Source: Isoetes taiwanensis (lineage: Eukaryota > Streptophyta > Lycopodiopsida > Isoetales > Isoetaceae). Taken from it: a stretch of DNA of 64,000 bases. The notes beneath the pieces are model-generated. The model was not told the DNA's origin and made no database searches. It was given only the letters and a program-made list of their open reading frames with translations. The stretch lies in contig JAJEKV010000008.1 of the NCBI GenBank assembly GCA_021234155.1, positions 500,795 through 564,794 on the forward strand, read 5' to 3'. Positions 1 through 11,585 of this stretch are shown here, piece after piece (the stretch's first letter is position 1; each line of letters opens with the position of its first letter). The position numbers and the translations under genes were made by a program.

Positions 1-76
1 GCTGCCAGACTAACAACTATAATCCTGCATTCTTTTCCATGCGGGTTTCTTGATCATAGTTTTCAGTTCTCTGTCA

Positions 77-585
77 CTATCTGCTTGATTCGGTTTCAAG
101 TTTGTCGATGATCAAGTTTACTACTTTGCTACCTCTTTTGCTCGGCCGGGGCTTTGAATCAATTTCTTGTTTCTCTTTAACACCACGAGGTCTCGGCCTG
201 CTATGCACATAAACCATAACACATGCACCATATGCGACCCAATTGATTCGATGGCCTTGAGGGATCTTAGGAACCTTCTTGGCAATTTTCCCAGCAAATA
301 CAAGGGCAAATTGCTTCATTACATTCATTGTTTGAAACCCCATCTGGATAAAGATCCTTAACAAAGCATCCGAATTTGGCCTTGGATGTGGCTGAATAAC
401 AGCAACTAGTGCGACCTTCGACTTAGGATTGAGGGTTCTTGCCAAAGTGATTCCCAGCATTCTTGTGTAACATTATTTGCAGTAATTAGATACCCTTTCT
501 GAGGCTGCAAACCATGGTTTGAAGGCCGTGTAGAATTCCCTGCACGAAGCTTGTTCCTCACCTCCTGCTCAAAGCAACCAAACAC
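77..585 (-). pseudogene. Exon-like coding block with one frameshift, unidentified
   Basis: On the minus strand an AG acceptor (TTTGAATCAG, near 586) is followed by an open frame starting VFGCFEQEVRNKL. It stays open to about 406. An overlapping second frame then runs from about 460 down to a stop at 77 with normal-looking protein composition (KVALVAVIQPHPRPNSDALL, later INWVAYGACVMVYVHSRPR and a basic tail). Frame 1 degrades where frame 2 begins, near 440-470, so the two look like one exon split by a small indel. I do not recognise the family. The lack of internal stops over about 125 codons and the ordinary amino-acid mix favour former coding sequence. The exon-like block at 734-1086 on the same strand could be its upstream part. 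It may be a broken gene, or an intact gene with a sequencing indel. Confidence 0.4.
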
Positions 586-603
586 CTGATTCAAACATAC
601 TCA

Positions 604-725
604 TTGCAAATAAGCCAACATTTCTGATAGCATAGCATTCAAGAGCTTTCTATACAAAACTTGTTTGCAAATAAGCCAACATTTCTGATAGCATAGCATT
701 CAAGAGCTTTCTGTACAAAACTTGT
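604..725. repeat. 61-bp tandem duplication
   Basis: Two head-to-tail copies of a 61-bp unit, 604-664 and 665-725, differ at a single position (TCTATAC versus TCTGTAC). The near identity in an otherwise decayed region points to a recent duplication. It lies in the gap between the two minus-strand exon-like blocks. Confidence 0.95.
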
Positions 726-733
726 TCTCTAAG

Positions 734-1086
734 TTACCCAAATTTAAGCAACACAACTCCATATTCTGCTGAAACCTGATTTCTCACACAAGCAACCCCT
801 GACTTCTCACACAAGCAACCAAAGCTATAAAACTCGGCATGGTGCTCAGACACAAGAACAAACGCACAAGCAGTTGATGCCAGTCTCTTCCTCCCGACCT
901 GGAACTGGTCGCATCGCCCATTCCATGCCAACACTTCAGCCTCATCTTCTTGCTATTTCCGGCCCTTCTCATCCAGACGTCCAGATTCGTCCACATACCA
1001 ATCGGACGGCCAACAACATTAACAACAACAAAAAATTCCCCCTGCCAGACCACCAGTTTCATTTTCCAATTGGGAAACCTACGTAG
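734..1086 (-). pseudogene. Exon-like coding block with frameshift, unidentified
   Basis: On the minus strand a frame beginning RFPNWKMKLVVWQGEFF runs through GRPIGMWTNLDVWMRRAG. After about residue 40 the better reading moves to another frame (DEAEVLAWNGRCDQF, later ACAFVLVSEHHAEFYSFGCL) that ends at 734. Both halves have protein-like composition with spaced tryptophans, as in beta-rich or kelch-like repeats, but no family-defining motif is complete. The change of frame near 925 suggests an indel. A 17-bp direct repeat (781-797 and 804-820) lies within the second half. The block is on the same strand as, and upstream of, the one at 77-585, so they may be exons of one decayed gene. Confidence 0.35.
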
Positions 1087-2569
1087 AAAGGTCTTTGAAT
1101 TAACAAGAAGAAGAATTAGGCTAATTAGGCAAAAAATGTCTGGAATATTCTAGTTGGGGCACTAAAGTCTAATTATATTGAGGTATCAAATAAACTAAAT
1201 TGCAATAGGGTATGGACATGCAAACTATGGTCTAGTTCACCTAATAGAAATTCGATCCAACAGATTCGTGCAGACAACCAAATGTTGAAATTGTAGCGTG
1301 TAATGCATCAGATCATGAAGTTTTGTGATACTCCACAACTATTACTGCAAAAACATTAACTAATTGGGGTCTTACCACCATGATGGTGATGCATGTCACC
1401 ACATAGAGCATTTTATCATGGCGCACATATTCCTCCTGAGGGTATAGTTGGTGTACCTAAATTCTTGTACTGATACAGCCCTTATCTGGAGCTGATGATA
1501 CCTTGTTTTCTAAGTTGGTGCATTGCATTACCAACATTGGTGAACCCTGCAAATAATAATGGTGAATCTAATGATTTAAATGCTTATACTATTCAATCAA
1601 CATCAAATTACAACGGAAGTGATGGCAAAAATTTAAAACTAATACACAAGTAATAAGCACAAGCAAACTGCGATTAAGGGTCTAAGAATAAAGGTGGATT
1701 ACATTTCTTTGATCGATGGCACATTGTATGACTTCAAGGCACTTGGGATGTGCCATTAAAACTCAGGCAGAGTGGGATCGGCCTTAGCCGTTAGCAGGGG
1801 CTTGAGTCATAGGTCATGCAATAATGAACCAAGTGACTTAAGAGCTCCTAACTATAGTAGTTGGGGAACAAATTTTTCTACTGGCAAGTGGGCTATAGTT
1901 GCTGAAGTTAAGTATGGCTGGGCTAATTGTTTGCTCTGTTAGGCTCTAAAATATCTTCCAAGCTGCAGATCAAAGGCGGAGCCAAATAAAATCCTAACTC
2001 GGCCAAGTCCTTGTCATTGAAGATCTTCAAGTTACGAAAAGCGAGAGTTAGATCAGTGTGGCGTTCCGTATTTATATGCCTTTTAATTATAAATACATGA
2101 CCGTCACTATGAATAATTAATAGCATTAATTATTCATAAACTTAAATTAGCTATGTTAACTCATTAATTATTAAGGTGGAAACCTAACCTAAACCTTAGT
2201 TGAATGTAAGGGCTTAGCCTAATGATAAAGAGCTAAAATATTAAATTAATTAATGATAACCAATCTAGAATGGCCACTTGACTCATCGATTAGGCAAAGC
2301 GGAACCTGCTAACTTGGGACACTCAGTGGGGTTCCACACAATTTGCTAGTCCGATTTAGAGGCTAGGTTGGAAGGAGGAGAACTTATTCAACCAGCGGGG
2401 ACATGGAGAACTTCGAGAGATGGGAGATTTAGCTCAAATACCAGAGTTAGTAGGCTTACTTAGCTTGAGATTCTAGTACAAACACTCTAACCCTTGCTTG
2501 TTAGATGAATGATTAGTCTCTCTATTCTGGTTCTAGATGAGATTTTTGATGGATGTGTCCGAGATATGG
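1087..2569. other. Non-coding, AT-rich sequence
   Basis: No credible coding frame is visible. The stretch is AT-rich with scattered low-complexity runs. From about 2250 it begins to resemble the segment at 29.9-30.1 kb, so its right part is probably the upstream end of the dispersed repeat listed next. Confidence 0.5.
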
Positions 2570-3110
2570 ATGCTCTCTTTCTATTCCCTCTGTTGTATGG
2601 GTAAAGAGTGAGACCTAAAGGCCATCTAGGATTAGATGCTCCTAGTTAGAACCCCTTAAATCATTATATGCGGCCTATGTTGTGGATACCAATTTGTGAT
2701 TGACACCGGTCGCGGGTATGATCTTTGAAGCAGGGGATGGGAGTCTTGCCTAGCAGCTCTGAGAACTCTTACAGTGTGCTGGAAAGCATAGTGGAATCCT
2801 TGAGTGTGGGTGAATATGGAGTCGACACTCCACAGGTCCCATGATAAGTACCTATATGGGCGTCTTGGGGCTCGAGCAGTAATTAATTAGAAGCCTTTAG
2901 ATTTAGAGTAAGTGAGGGTATGGATGGGGCGAGGTCAACGTGTAGCACATGTTCTCCTAGCACCAGGGGATCCGTCATGCCGAGGAGGGATCACCTCCTG
3001 ACTGCCTCATCAGCCCGGAGAGATGTAACCTGGAGTAGTCTCATGGGTGATTCTATGAGATTACGTCTCCGGAAGGCTACAATCACGCCATAGCATGTTT
3101 CAACCTATCT
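2570..3110 (+). repeat. Dispersed repeat, LTR-like, copy A
   Basis: This segment aligns by eye, colinearly and in the same orientation, with 30060-30520. Shared landmarks include GGCCAT then ATGCTCCTAGTT then GA-CCCCTTA, a CATAGTGG block, and a final CTCATC-G-CCGG-GAGATG block. Its right end (ATGGGTGAT, ATGAGAT, TCACGCCA) also matches 35805-35870. Identity is moderate with many indels. The related copy at 29.5 kb has a promoter-like head, so an LTR or other retroelement is likely, but I see no target-site duplication or primer-binding site. Confidence 0.55.
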
Positions 3111-3344
3111 GCAAAGTGTGCATAGGAGGGGTAGATGGAGTGGACTACCCTAGCTATTGTTCTATGCCAGCCAACACCATGTTATACCTCTGCCTGCTGT
3201 TCTCTTGAAACCTTGACTGTCAGTCGCCCCCATGAGTCTGAGCCCGGGGTAGAGCCCTTATTTATGGTGCATTTCCTTTGTTATATTGGTAATATGTTGT
3301 TAGTTATATTGATGATGATGGGCCACCCTTCGTGGTGGTGTATT

Positions 3345-3384
3345 ATTTATTGGTATTGTTGCCAATTTATTGGTATTGTTGCCA
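3345..3384. repeat. 20-bp perfect tandem duplication
   Basis: The unit ATTTATTGGTATTGTTGCCA occurs twice head to tail (3345-3364 and 3365-3384) without mismatch. It lies in unique-looking sequence downstream of repeat copy A. Confidence 0.95.
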
Positions 3385-4096
3385 GGTGCGAATATGTATG
3401 TACGCTTTTGCTATATAGGATTCCCATAGCAGGCATGGGACAAATGACATCTCTGTGTCCTTCACCCGGACACTTGACCATCACAAGTGGTCCGAGTCAG
3501 ACGGAGGGCCTTTCCGTGGTGATGGAGTAAGCCATGGAAGAGGCTTCCGTAATTGCTCGATGGGAGCATGTTAATGGATTGAGGAGCATCACGGTGAATT
3601 GCTCCCGAGCCATGATTACAGTGGGCAATCATATGCCCGGCTGTATTCTAACTCATTAGATCGATAGTTAGTAGGGGACTTTTAACTTAGAAAAGTTATC
3701 CCAATTCTGTACGTAGTATAAATTTTGGCCTGGGTATGTGAGGATTGTGTTAGTTAGCAAGTAGATCGTGAAATATTAGAGTAGAGTTATGTTAAGTTGG
3801 GAGAAAGACGTCTCCTGTTTCCAAGGGCCATAACTTTTTCTAGGTAACTCGGATGGAGGCGATTCTTGCACCAGCGCGTCGGAGATAATCCAATTAACCA
3901 AGACGCACTAGTATCCGGTGTCAAGACGACATCAAATGGGCACGGGAGCATGGAGTGCATACAACGTCTTAGAATCTCAAAAGAAACATGTATTTTCCCT
4001 ATCACGCACTCGTATTTTGTTGCATATAAAAAATTTTACCGTATAAAAATTTTATGACATTTTCACCATATAAATGTCTTTTGCCCCTTCAACGCA

Positions 4097-4150
4097 GATT
4101 TAAACTTGCGACCTTCCAATTCCAACCTTAGGTGCTTACCACCATGCCAA
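4097..4150 (-). repeat. tRNA-derived SINE head (pol III A and B boxes)
   Basis: Read on the minus strand the segment has an A-box-like TTGGCATGGTGG followed by TAAGCACC (about 4133-4150). A degenerate B-box, GGTCGCAAGTTTAAATC (4097-4113), follows about 25 bases further on. The order and spacing are those of an internal RNA polymerase III promoter. Sequences of this type are the usual heads of plant tRNA-derived SINEs. No cloverleaf can be folded, so it is not a tRNA gene. The 3' tail is not defined. Confidence 0.5.
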
Positions 4151-4225
4151 GCTTCCTTGAATGCGATATATGTTTCATATTAGCTTAAACACATTTAATA
4201 CTCTGTTTTCTCTGCACAACAACCC

Positions 4226-4275
4226 TTTAGCAAAAATATATTATGGGGACTTTAGCAAAAATATATTATGGGGAC
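4226..4275. repeat. 25-bp perfect tandem duplication
   Basis: A 25-bp unit starting TTTAGCAAAAATATATT is repeated exactly (4226-4250 and 4251-4275). The right copy overlaps the B-box end of the SINE-like segment at 4271-4325. The duplication may therefore have arisen at a SINE insertion end. Confidence 0.95.
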
Positions 4276-4325
4276 TTGAACCCTTGATCTCCCATCACCA
4301 AGCTAAACCCTTTGCCAACATGGTA
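4271..4325 (-). repeat. tRNA-derived SINE head, second copy
   Basis: The minus strand shows TTGGCAAAGGG then TTTAGCTTGGTGATGGGAG as the A-box region, followed by the B-box GGGTTCAAGTCCC (4271-4283). The B-box is close to the GGTTCGANTCC consensus. It lies about 150 bp from a similar head at 4097-4150 on the same strand, so the two are tandem or nested insertions. Confidence 0.5.
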
Positions 4326-4329
4326 AGCT

Positions 4330-7300
4330 TCCTTTTAGTGAATACTAGTAATCGTGTGCCAGGTGTTGCCGGGCTAATGTCCTAGCTAGTGTAATGTCCT
4401 GGCTAGTGTTTTTACTTGATTTTAACGTCCATTTGTGCAACTTTTGATAACACTAACCAATTTAATTACAACTTGCTAAATGTCTAAACCACCCACCTAT
4501 TTGGGATGATTGTAGATAAGGAATAAGAGTAAGAATAAAGTTTTTATCGTCAACGGAGACCCGGTGACCTCTCACGGACCCAAATAGAATTTGTAGAAGC
4601 ATATTAACATCTTTTACCTATTAGCTGAAGAAGAAGTGACTACATAGAAATATTCTGTGAAACACATTTACAAGCAACGCACTAAGCGATGAGCAAAGGC
4701 AAAAATGAATGTAATCGAAGAAGGAAAAGAGTTTACCTTAGCTTCCTTGGCTTCCACGACTCCTCTGGCGATTTCCAAACGTGTAGAGATACCAAAGCTA
4801 GTGTCGGTTACCAAAAGCTGCAGATAAAAGCTTTCGAGCAAAAGAACATATCTGAGACCTATTTCCAGTTAGTATGTAAGATTTTTAGGAACCCAAAAAA
4901 ATTTGTTGTTAGCAAAGTTGGAAAGCGGCAAAGGATGGCATAAATTTTGCTCTCCATTGCAAAAACATTTATGCAGCATTTCTCTTGCCTTTGCCTAAAT
5001 CTCACATCAAAAAGCCATTTTCCATTTCAATCCAACTGATAAAATATATTCCATAAAAGCATTTTCTACAAGAACTATTGATGTGACGTTCAAGCACTAT
5101 TGAAATCCGTATGCTTCAAAAAGCGAAAAGAGAGTTTTCCTTTGAATCTTCACCTTAGCTTTGCATCAAAGCGTTTCATGCATAAGCATAGAAATATAGA
5201 TTTGGGAAATAGCAAAGCGGTGATTTGGAGGGACTGGATTTGGCTCAAATCTCGAATTAAGAAGAGCTTGTATCCTTTTTTTGTGTTCAGCCTAAACCCT
5301 TTCTTCTTTAGATTTGAAATGGTGTATGGAATCACGCAATCACGCCTAGCGATCCTGCCTCAACCAAATTATCTGCGATTCTCTTTTAAACATGAAATAT
5401 CATGGAAGGCCCGCGATATCTACGGCTAATTAAGCGGTAGCGGGCGGAGTAGTGCTCGCTTTAAGGCGTTAATATGAAAACTAAGGTATCGCCCGAAAAA
5501 CTTTTAGCTTCAAAATACACTTTTGGCGGAAAATGTCATCGATTCGTGGCGGTAGGATTCTTCTGCAGTGAGCATGCATGCATGGCGTAAATGTATGCAT
5601 GCATACATGCATTTTGGAAGCCGTTCATTAGGTTGGCATTGTTGGTTCCATGCGAGTCGCAGTGCAAGAATAGAGTGTTACCGGCAACCGGAAAAAGGGA
5701 GACACCCCACCCCAAAAACATTTTAAATAAGTAGATAATACTCTCTTGTTCTACTTAACCAATAGTATGTCTGTTTTCTATAGTAAGACTTTTGTCGAGT
5801 AATCACCCTTCCATAAACCAACGTCGTGGTGGCAACAAATCCGTTGGACTTGTGCATTCATGGTGAGGTAGGAATAACCTAAGGGTTCTTACCGTCACTA
5901 CGCTGAGCGATGGAAGGGAACTCCTCTAAGTAAGATAGAAACTTCTAAGTTGGATTCTGATCTACTATCACCTTTGATTTTTTTTTAGGCGATGGTAATA
6001 ATGTCAAGTTATCGACATTCCTACCCCATAGCTTTAAATATTTTTTTTCTAGCACATGTCTCGGTACTAAATTTCTATCAGCCCTACCATGACTTAATCT
6101 ATACTACATTCATGTGCTTTATCTTATATTTTACTTGACTTTATATACTGGGGTTAAGTAAAATTCATAGAGACCACCATAGCTCACGTTATTTTTCTTT
6201 AGTATCCAAATCTTAACTCGTTATGGATCTCTCTTGGCCCAATCGACTAGGGACTGCCATGCAGCACCCCTCTAGGCCATGGGTTTGGATTTCTTAATTC
6301 TATCACCCTTTAATACTTCTTCTCAATGGTTGTGTTCCTTTTATGGTTGACTTCCTCTGATCGTGATACATACTCTGTAACACATAGTGATTGCTTGTGT
6401 TGAAACCCCCACATCGATGTCAATACCTTACTCTAATTTATCTAGAGTACAAACTTTAGTGTTATTTTGTGCCAAACTTCACCGCCTATATTATGGCAGT
6501 GATTAATTGTCTTTGTCACACACCTATCAAATTGACGATGGCCTATCTTCTTTTGGATTTGTTCTACCATAACGGTCTAATGGCATCCAACAATTGTTGA
6601 ATAGTCATCTCCTTCTAGGGTATCTAGATATGGTTGGGACAAAGTGTTTCGAACCATTACCTTAGTGCCTAAGCATCAGTAAGTTCCATAAATGAACTTA
6701 CACCTTCCAAGGCTTTATGTAAATATCCCAAAGGATAGTATTACTTAAGGACCTAGCTTTAGTGTTCACCATGTTGTCCTCGAAATTGAAATCCTTTCCC
6801 CCTAAGCCACATATTAAATCTTCGAGGATTTTAAACCCTTGCCGCCCTTTGACCACGGATCTCTCTTAAGCCCTCTTTGGTTGGACCACCCCGTGATCTA
6901 CACCCTAATGTGAATAGTAGTCCTTTATCTTCTTATTTAATCTATTTTCTATGTTCATGGTCGATTTTTGTACCTTGGGCCTTGAAGCATCTTTGCTATT
7001 ACTTCCTAACCTTACTCATCGACTATACCGTGATACAACATATACAATTCACACTTTGGTTGTCACCTTTACTCCATAGGGTCGCAATCCATTTACTTCT
7101 TAGGTATTCTTTAACGTCTTGTGGCTTCCTAAGCCTATTATATTCCCCCTTATGTTTCTTAACCCACATATCATTTGGGGTTATGATTCAACGTTATGCA
7201 TGCCTTCCTAAATGATACTCATTACCTTTCTCTACGTCATGATGTTATCGCGATGTTGTGGCCTTCCAAGCTTGGCATCCTCATCTAAACCATAGTCATG

Positions 7301-8505
7301 CCCTAAGTTAGCCCGAGTGAGCCTTTGTAAGAATGCATTAAGTTACCTAGAGTCATCGGGGTGCCTGCCTTGCATTTTCTGAAACCTTCCTAAATACCTG
7401 TAATGCATTGCCTTTCGGTGATTGTTTCTTGCTACCCACCAGAAGCTGTATGGATCTACTTGAGCCCTGTAATTTCTTACATCTAACCCATGGGGTTCAC
7501 CTCTGCAAGATCTGGGTATGGATCATGTGGGAGATCTAGTCTTCAGTGTCTATGCAAGACACGAGCTTCTAGTAGGTAACTGCTATTCATTACCCATCCT
7601 GGATTGTAATATTCAACCCCATCATCTTTAGCTTTATTCTATTGCCTGTTGACATTTATGTCGTGGTAACTACAACATCCTACCTTAGCATGCAACAGAT
7701 TGACTGTTGTTTGCACATTCCAGACATGCTCCAGACCCTTCATTGGTAGGTGTGGGGTACACTCGTCTTTCTCTCCCCGCATCACTGCATAGATTACCTC
7801 TCCATATGTTTATCGTATGTGTACATAGTACATACATAGTAAACAATATGTCCTCATTCCACAATGCTAGAGGTCTACTCTAACTTAGCTAAAGTGTAAC
7901 CTTGGTTGTTCTTTAAAACAAAACCCATTGCCTATGTACCTTTATGATGTGGCTGCGCCACCTATTCCCAAATGGACAGTGGCCAACTCTATGTTGGAAT
8001 TGTATATGCTGCCTACACTTTGATAGGATCCCCAGGTACTTCAACCATTCCTTTAATGACTTATGGTACTTCAATCCCGTACATAAACTATGATTTCCAC
8101 AAGGGGTTATGCCATTATTCCGAAGGTTACTACCCCATATGAAGACCTTTTCTAAAGGCTCCTTCCCCATCGTATCACCAATATAAACCATGCTTTGTCA
8201 CAACTAACCTATTTTCTTAAGTTATCATGTCAACTTCAACTTTTGATCAGGTTCAAATGTTCTCGTCTTTGGCCTCCTCATAATGAGGCGAAGGCAGTAA
8301 ATCCTCTCGACCTCAAAATAGAAAACCCCTATGTTCAAACCTTCGTTAACAACCGCCAAAGGGTTATCCAATTCTTTATTGTCTTAAGGGTCTAAAAGTC
8401 ATAAACTATTAGAAGTGTGTACCTCAGAACCAGGGATCCTCATTTCTCTACTTCGGGATTTAGCATTGCGTCCCCAAGAGTACGGTAATTCTCAGAAAAA
8501 GCATT
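4330..8505. other. Long non-coding stretch of decayed sequence
   Basis: Only short scattered frames are present and none has a recognisable motif. An alternating purine-pyrimidine stretch rich in CATGCA lies at 5572-5612. From 5.75 to 8.4 kb the plus strand is pyrimidine-rich and uniform in texture, which suggests one old inserted retroelement read on the minus strand. I could not find reverse transcriptase, integrase or protease motifs to prove it. Confidence 0.4.
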
Positions 8506-8692
8506 ATTTAATTAAAGTGGGCCAGATCTTGAAATTTGGGACTCAGACTGAAAATGGGACTCGTGCTATAGAAAAAAAAATGTTGAATTGAATGCTTGAA
8601 TTGAATTACACCACACACAAAGAACTGGGTAACTTGTTTTCCTCATAAACTTTACAAACCACTAGTTGGGAAAGTCATGAAGCTTCTCAATA

Positions 8693-9306
8693 TTATCTAT
8701 CTTCATCCAATGATATAGCATGGAGGTTGCTCATGGCTTTGTCCATCTCCCTTTTTGGGATCTTGTGTGTCTTGTCTTTTGAAATCTGACAAGTTGGATA
8801 TGACCATACCACACACTCCACCAATTCCCTCCTTTTAGGATCAGCATGATTTACCCTCCACTTCTTCTCCCAATAGTGGGTGTATTGCTCCTTCAAAGTT
8901 GCCTTCTTGTGTCTTCCAATGGGCTCCCAATATTGAACGGAATCGAGGGACGCAACTCCTCTCCATCAGCCATGGTGGGAGTGGTTACATCGGAGCTGCC
9001 ACCCCTAACCATATTGGACAATCCCCTCATCGTCAGGCCTCCACCCGGCACAAAGTATCCTTCTTTGATGTCCTCGAAAGGATCCCTTTCGGGGAAGATC
9101 AAACCACTTGACTTTGAGGGCCTTACTTCCCTAAACCACTTGGAGCCTTTGTTGGGACCCAAGTTGAACATTCTTAAGGCGATGCTTGCTCGGCAGACCC
9201 TGCCATGGACTCGGGTAAGAACCGATCCCTCGGCTCCCTCCACATGGTTGTTCAGGTTTCTAAACATGTCCCCAACTTTCTCCCGGTAATTGATTAGGGA
9301 GTCCAT
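8693..9306 (-). pseudogene. Element-borne frames, possible transposase debris
   Basis: Two minus-strand frames are open here. One (8893-9306) contains MDSLINYREKVGDMFRNLNN and reads through RASIALRMFNLGPNKGSKWF. The other (8693-8896) contains KEQYTHYWEKKWRVNHADPK and ends near AMSNLHAISLDED. The same stretch occurs in copy 2 at about 57880-58440 with indels, and the frames are interrupted there. Conservation of position between copies suggests they belonged to the element. No DDE, zinc-finger or dimerisation motif is clear, so I assign no superfamily. Confidence 0.35.
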
Positions 9307-11194
9307 GTGATTTTCTTAAGAGTGGAGGTGTGCTTTCATTCGAACAGCATCGGTCGCGTTATATAATCCTTGATGCCCTTCATTAGTTGGCTAGGAGTCT
9401 TTACTTGATCTTGAAGGAAGTGATGGTTTTGGCTACCCTTTAGGAATAAGAACAACACCTTTAGCATCCACGTTGCCACCTTCGATTCGCTAACAGGCAT
9501 CCACAGCACATCACCTGGTCTCCACTTATATTGCATGATTGGTATTCCATCCTAACCCAAAACTTAATTTGAAGTGGCTTTGTGTGTCTGTCAAGCTGAT
9601 CCTTACCATCTAACAAGTATCCCTCGACAAATGATTTCCAATCGCAACCTCATCCATCAAAGAAAGCCATTGGGTTGGGGTCAATGCAGCTCTCAAACAA
9701 AATCCATTAGTTCGGGGAGACTAGTCCACGTTTTTCTCTCACAGGCCCGAGGAAGTTCCGAAGAATGCATCTATATCATCATGGGTGGCCAACCATCATG
9801 AACCCCCCTTTACAACTTTGAATACTCCCCCTTTGCTGTCAAATGACAGTACCCCAAACATCAATCTATTCTTGTATTCTTTTCAGTAGGTTGTCCAATT
9901 AGACACATGGCTCCTCGAGGCAGTTGTTTCTCAAGTAGGGAAATCATCCCAAGTCCTCCTTGATTCACCATTCACTTGGATGTGAGGCTTTTTATCGCCT
10001 TTAGTAACAAAGCGGTTGATCATCCATCAAGGCAAGAGAAATGCAAAGAGTGATGGGAATACCTCCTCCTTCTATCGATCCTTTCTCCTAGTGTTCTCAA
10101 GCGCGAAATAGAGCTCCGCGATGGAAGTTTGGATCATCCTCCATAGATCAAGCACAAAATGACCGCAGGTGCCAGTTCCATGCCCATGTTAAGACTGACC
10201 GGACTTACTTGTAGCCTTTTTGGAACCATTTTTTCCTATGGCGGTAAGAATCCCGAGGGTGGAGCAAGGTCTTTTTGGAACCATTTTTTCCTTTTTGGAG
10301 GTATTTGCATCGCCATTCCACGATAACTACATTTGTTTGAAAGCTTAGGCAGCTCAATTGCGGGAGGATTTTTCGCGGCGGGACGGGGTTGGTTGCGAAA
10401 TCAGGCTGGCTGCTCAAAGACTTAGCATTGAGTATGGTATAAATCCTGTTCTTTGAAGCAATATTGTGTGGGCGTTAAAATTGCACATTAATATTCCGGG
10501 GAAGCGAGAGACAGAGAAGCTCAAAGTGCAGCGATTCTTGCGAGGGTTGAAATCTGCGAGAGATGATGGAAGCGAAAAATGAAAAAGCCCTTCCGAGGGG
10601 AATCCTTTTGTCGTCTTCTTCCGGCATACAGAAGCGAGCCGTCTAATTTTTGTGTTAACACTTTATGTTTTTCTTCTTGCTTCTTATCTATCTGGCTATG
10701 CAAAAGAAAGCAGGCGAGAAATTATTAATGTGGAGCATAAGGAAGCGTTCTACCCATTATAGCTTTTGGAAGTCGCGCATACCTCACGAACTTCCCGATA
10801 TGAATGTGATGCAGACCTCATGCAGAAGAATGAATTTGCCCACAAAACGAATGATGGATCGCGGACATAGCATTGTTGTAGACCAAAATATGGGATCGCG
10901 AGGACTGCTATTTGTTATTTATGGAGCAAAAATATGACCACTTGGGTATCTTTCTTTGCTTTGTAGACCAAATATGACAACTGAGCAGCTTGAATAAGGC
11001 ACTTGCATCATCGGTTAGCCGGATTTGCAGTTCCAAGATGCCACCAGGGGATGACGGATTTTTAGGCTCCTAGAGCTCCACTGGCGATTCAAAAGGTTTA
11101 TTCTAGGACGTAGGACAGGATAATGAAGATTTTGGAGCGAGAGGATGAATCCTCAATCTTGCCCATTCTGCGCCTCGTGAGGCGAAAAAACTTC

Positions 11195-11280
11195 ACCATT
11201 CTAATTAATTGTTTAATTAATTAATTATTTATTGTTTAATTAAATTATTAATTAATTATATTATTAAGTTATCTACTTAA
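11195..11280. repeat. TTAATTAA-rich AT tract
   Basis: About 85 bp made almost only of TTAATTAA, GTTTAATTAA and TTATTAAT words. The same words form the element termini. It directly precedes the polypyrimidine block. Confidence 0.8.
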
Positions 11281-11317
11281 TCTTTTTAGTTTTTGAATGG
11301 TTGTTTAGCCATGGAAC

Positions 11318-11585
11318 CCCTCCGTCCCTCCCTTTTGCCCCATTGCTCTCCCCCTTTGCCCTCCTCCTCTTCCCCATGCCCCTCCTTTGCCCTTCCCTCC
11401 TCCCGGGTTCCCAAGGGCCTGCTCCTCCCCTCCCCTTTGCCCTTCCCCTTCCTCCCCTTCCCTCTCCTCCCCATTTGCTCGGCCCTCCTCTTTGCCCTTT
11501 GCCCCTCCTCGTGCTCCTTTGCTTTCCCTCTCCTCCCTCATCTCCCCTTCCTTCCTACTCTTCTTTCTCCACCACCCCTTCATTT
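11318..11585. repeat. Polypyrimidine/polypurine block
   Basis: About 265 bp in which the plus strand is nearly all C and T (words CCCTCC, TTTGCCC, TCCTCCCC), with the purine complement on the minus strand. Open frames across it on both strands are artefacts of this composition. Runs of three or more G on the minus strand could form G-quadruplexes or triplex DNA. The block is absent from copy 2, so it is an expansion specific to copy 1. Confidence 0.85.

Noticed and set aside
5740-8400. Minus-strand gypsy or copia element
   Set aside because: The texture suggests an inserted retroelement, but I found no YxDD, integrase or protease motif in any frame.
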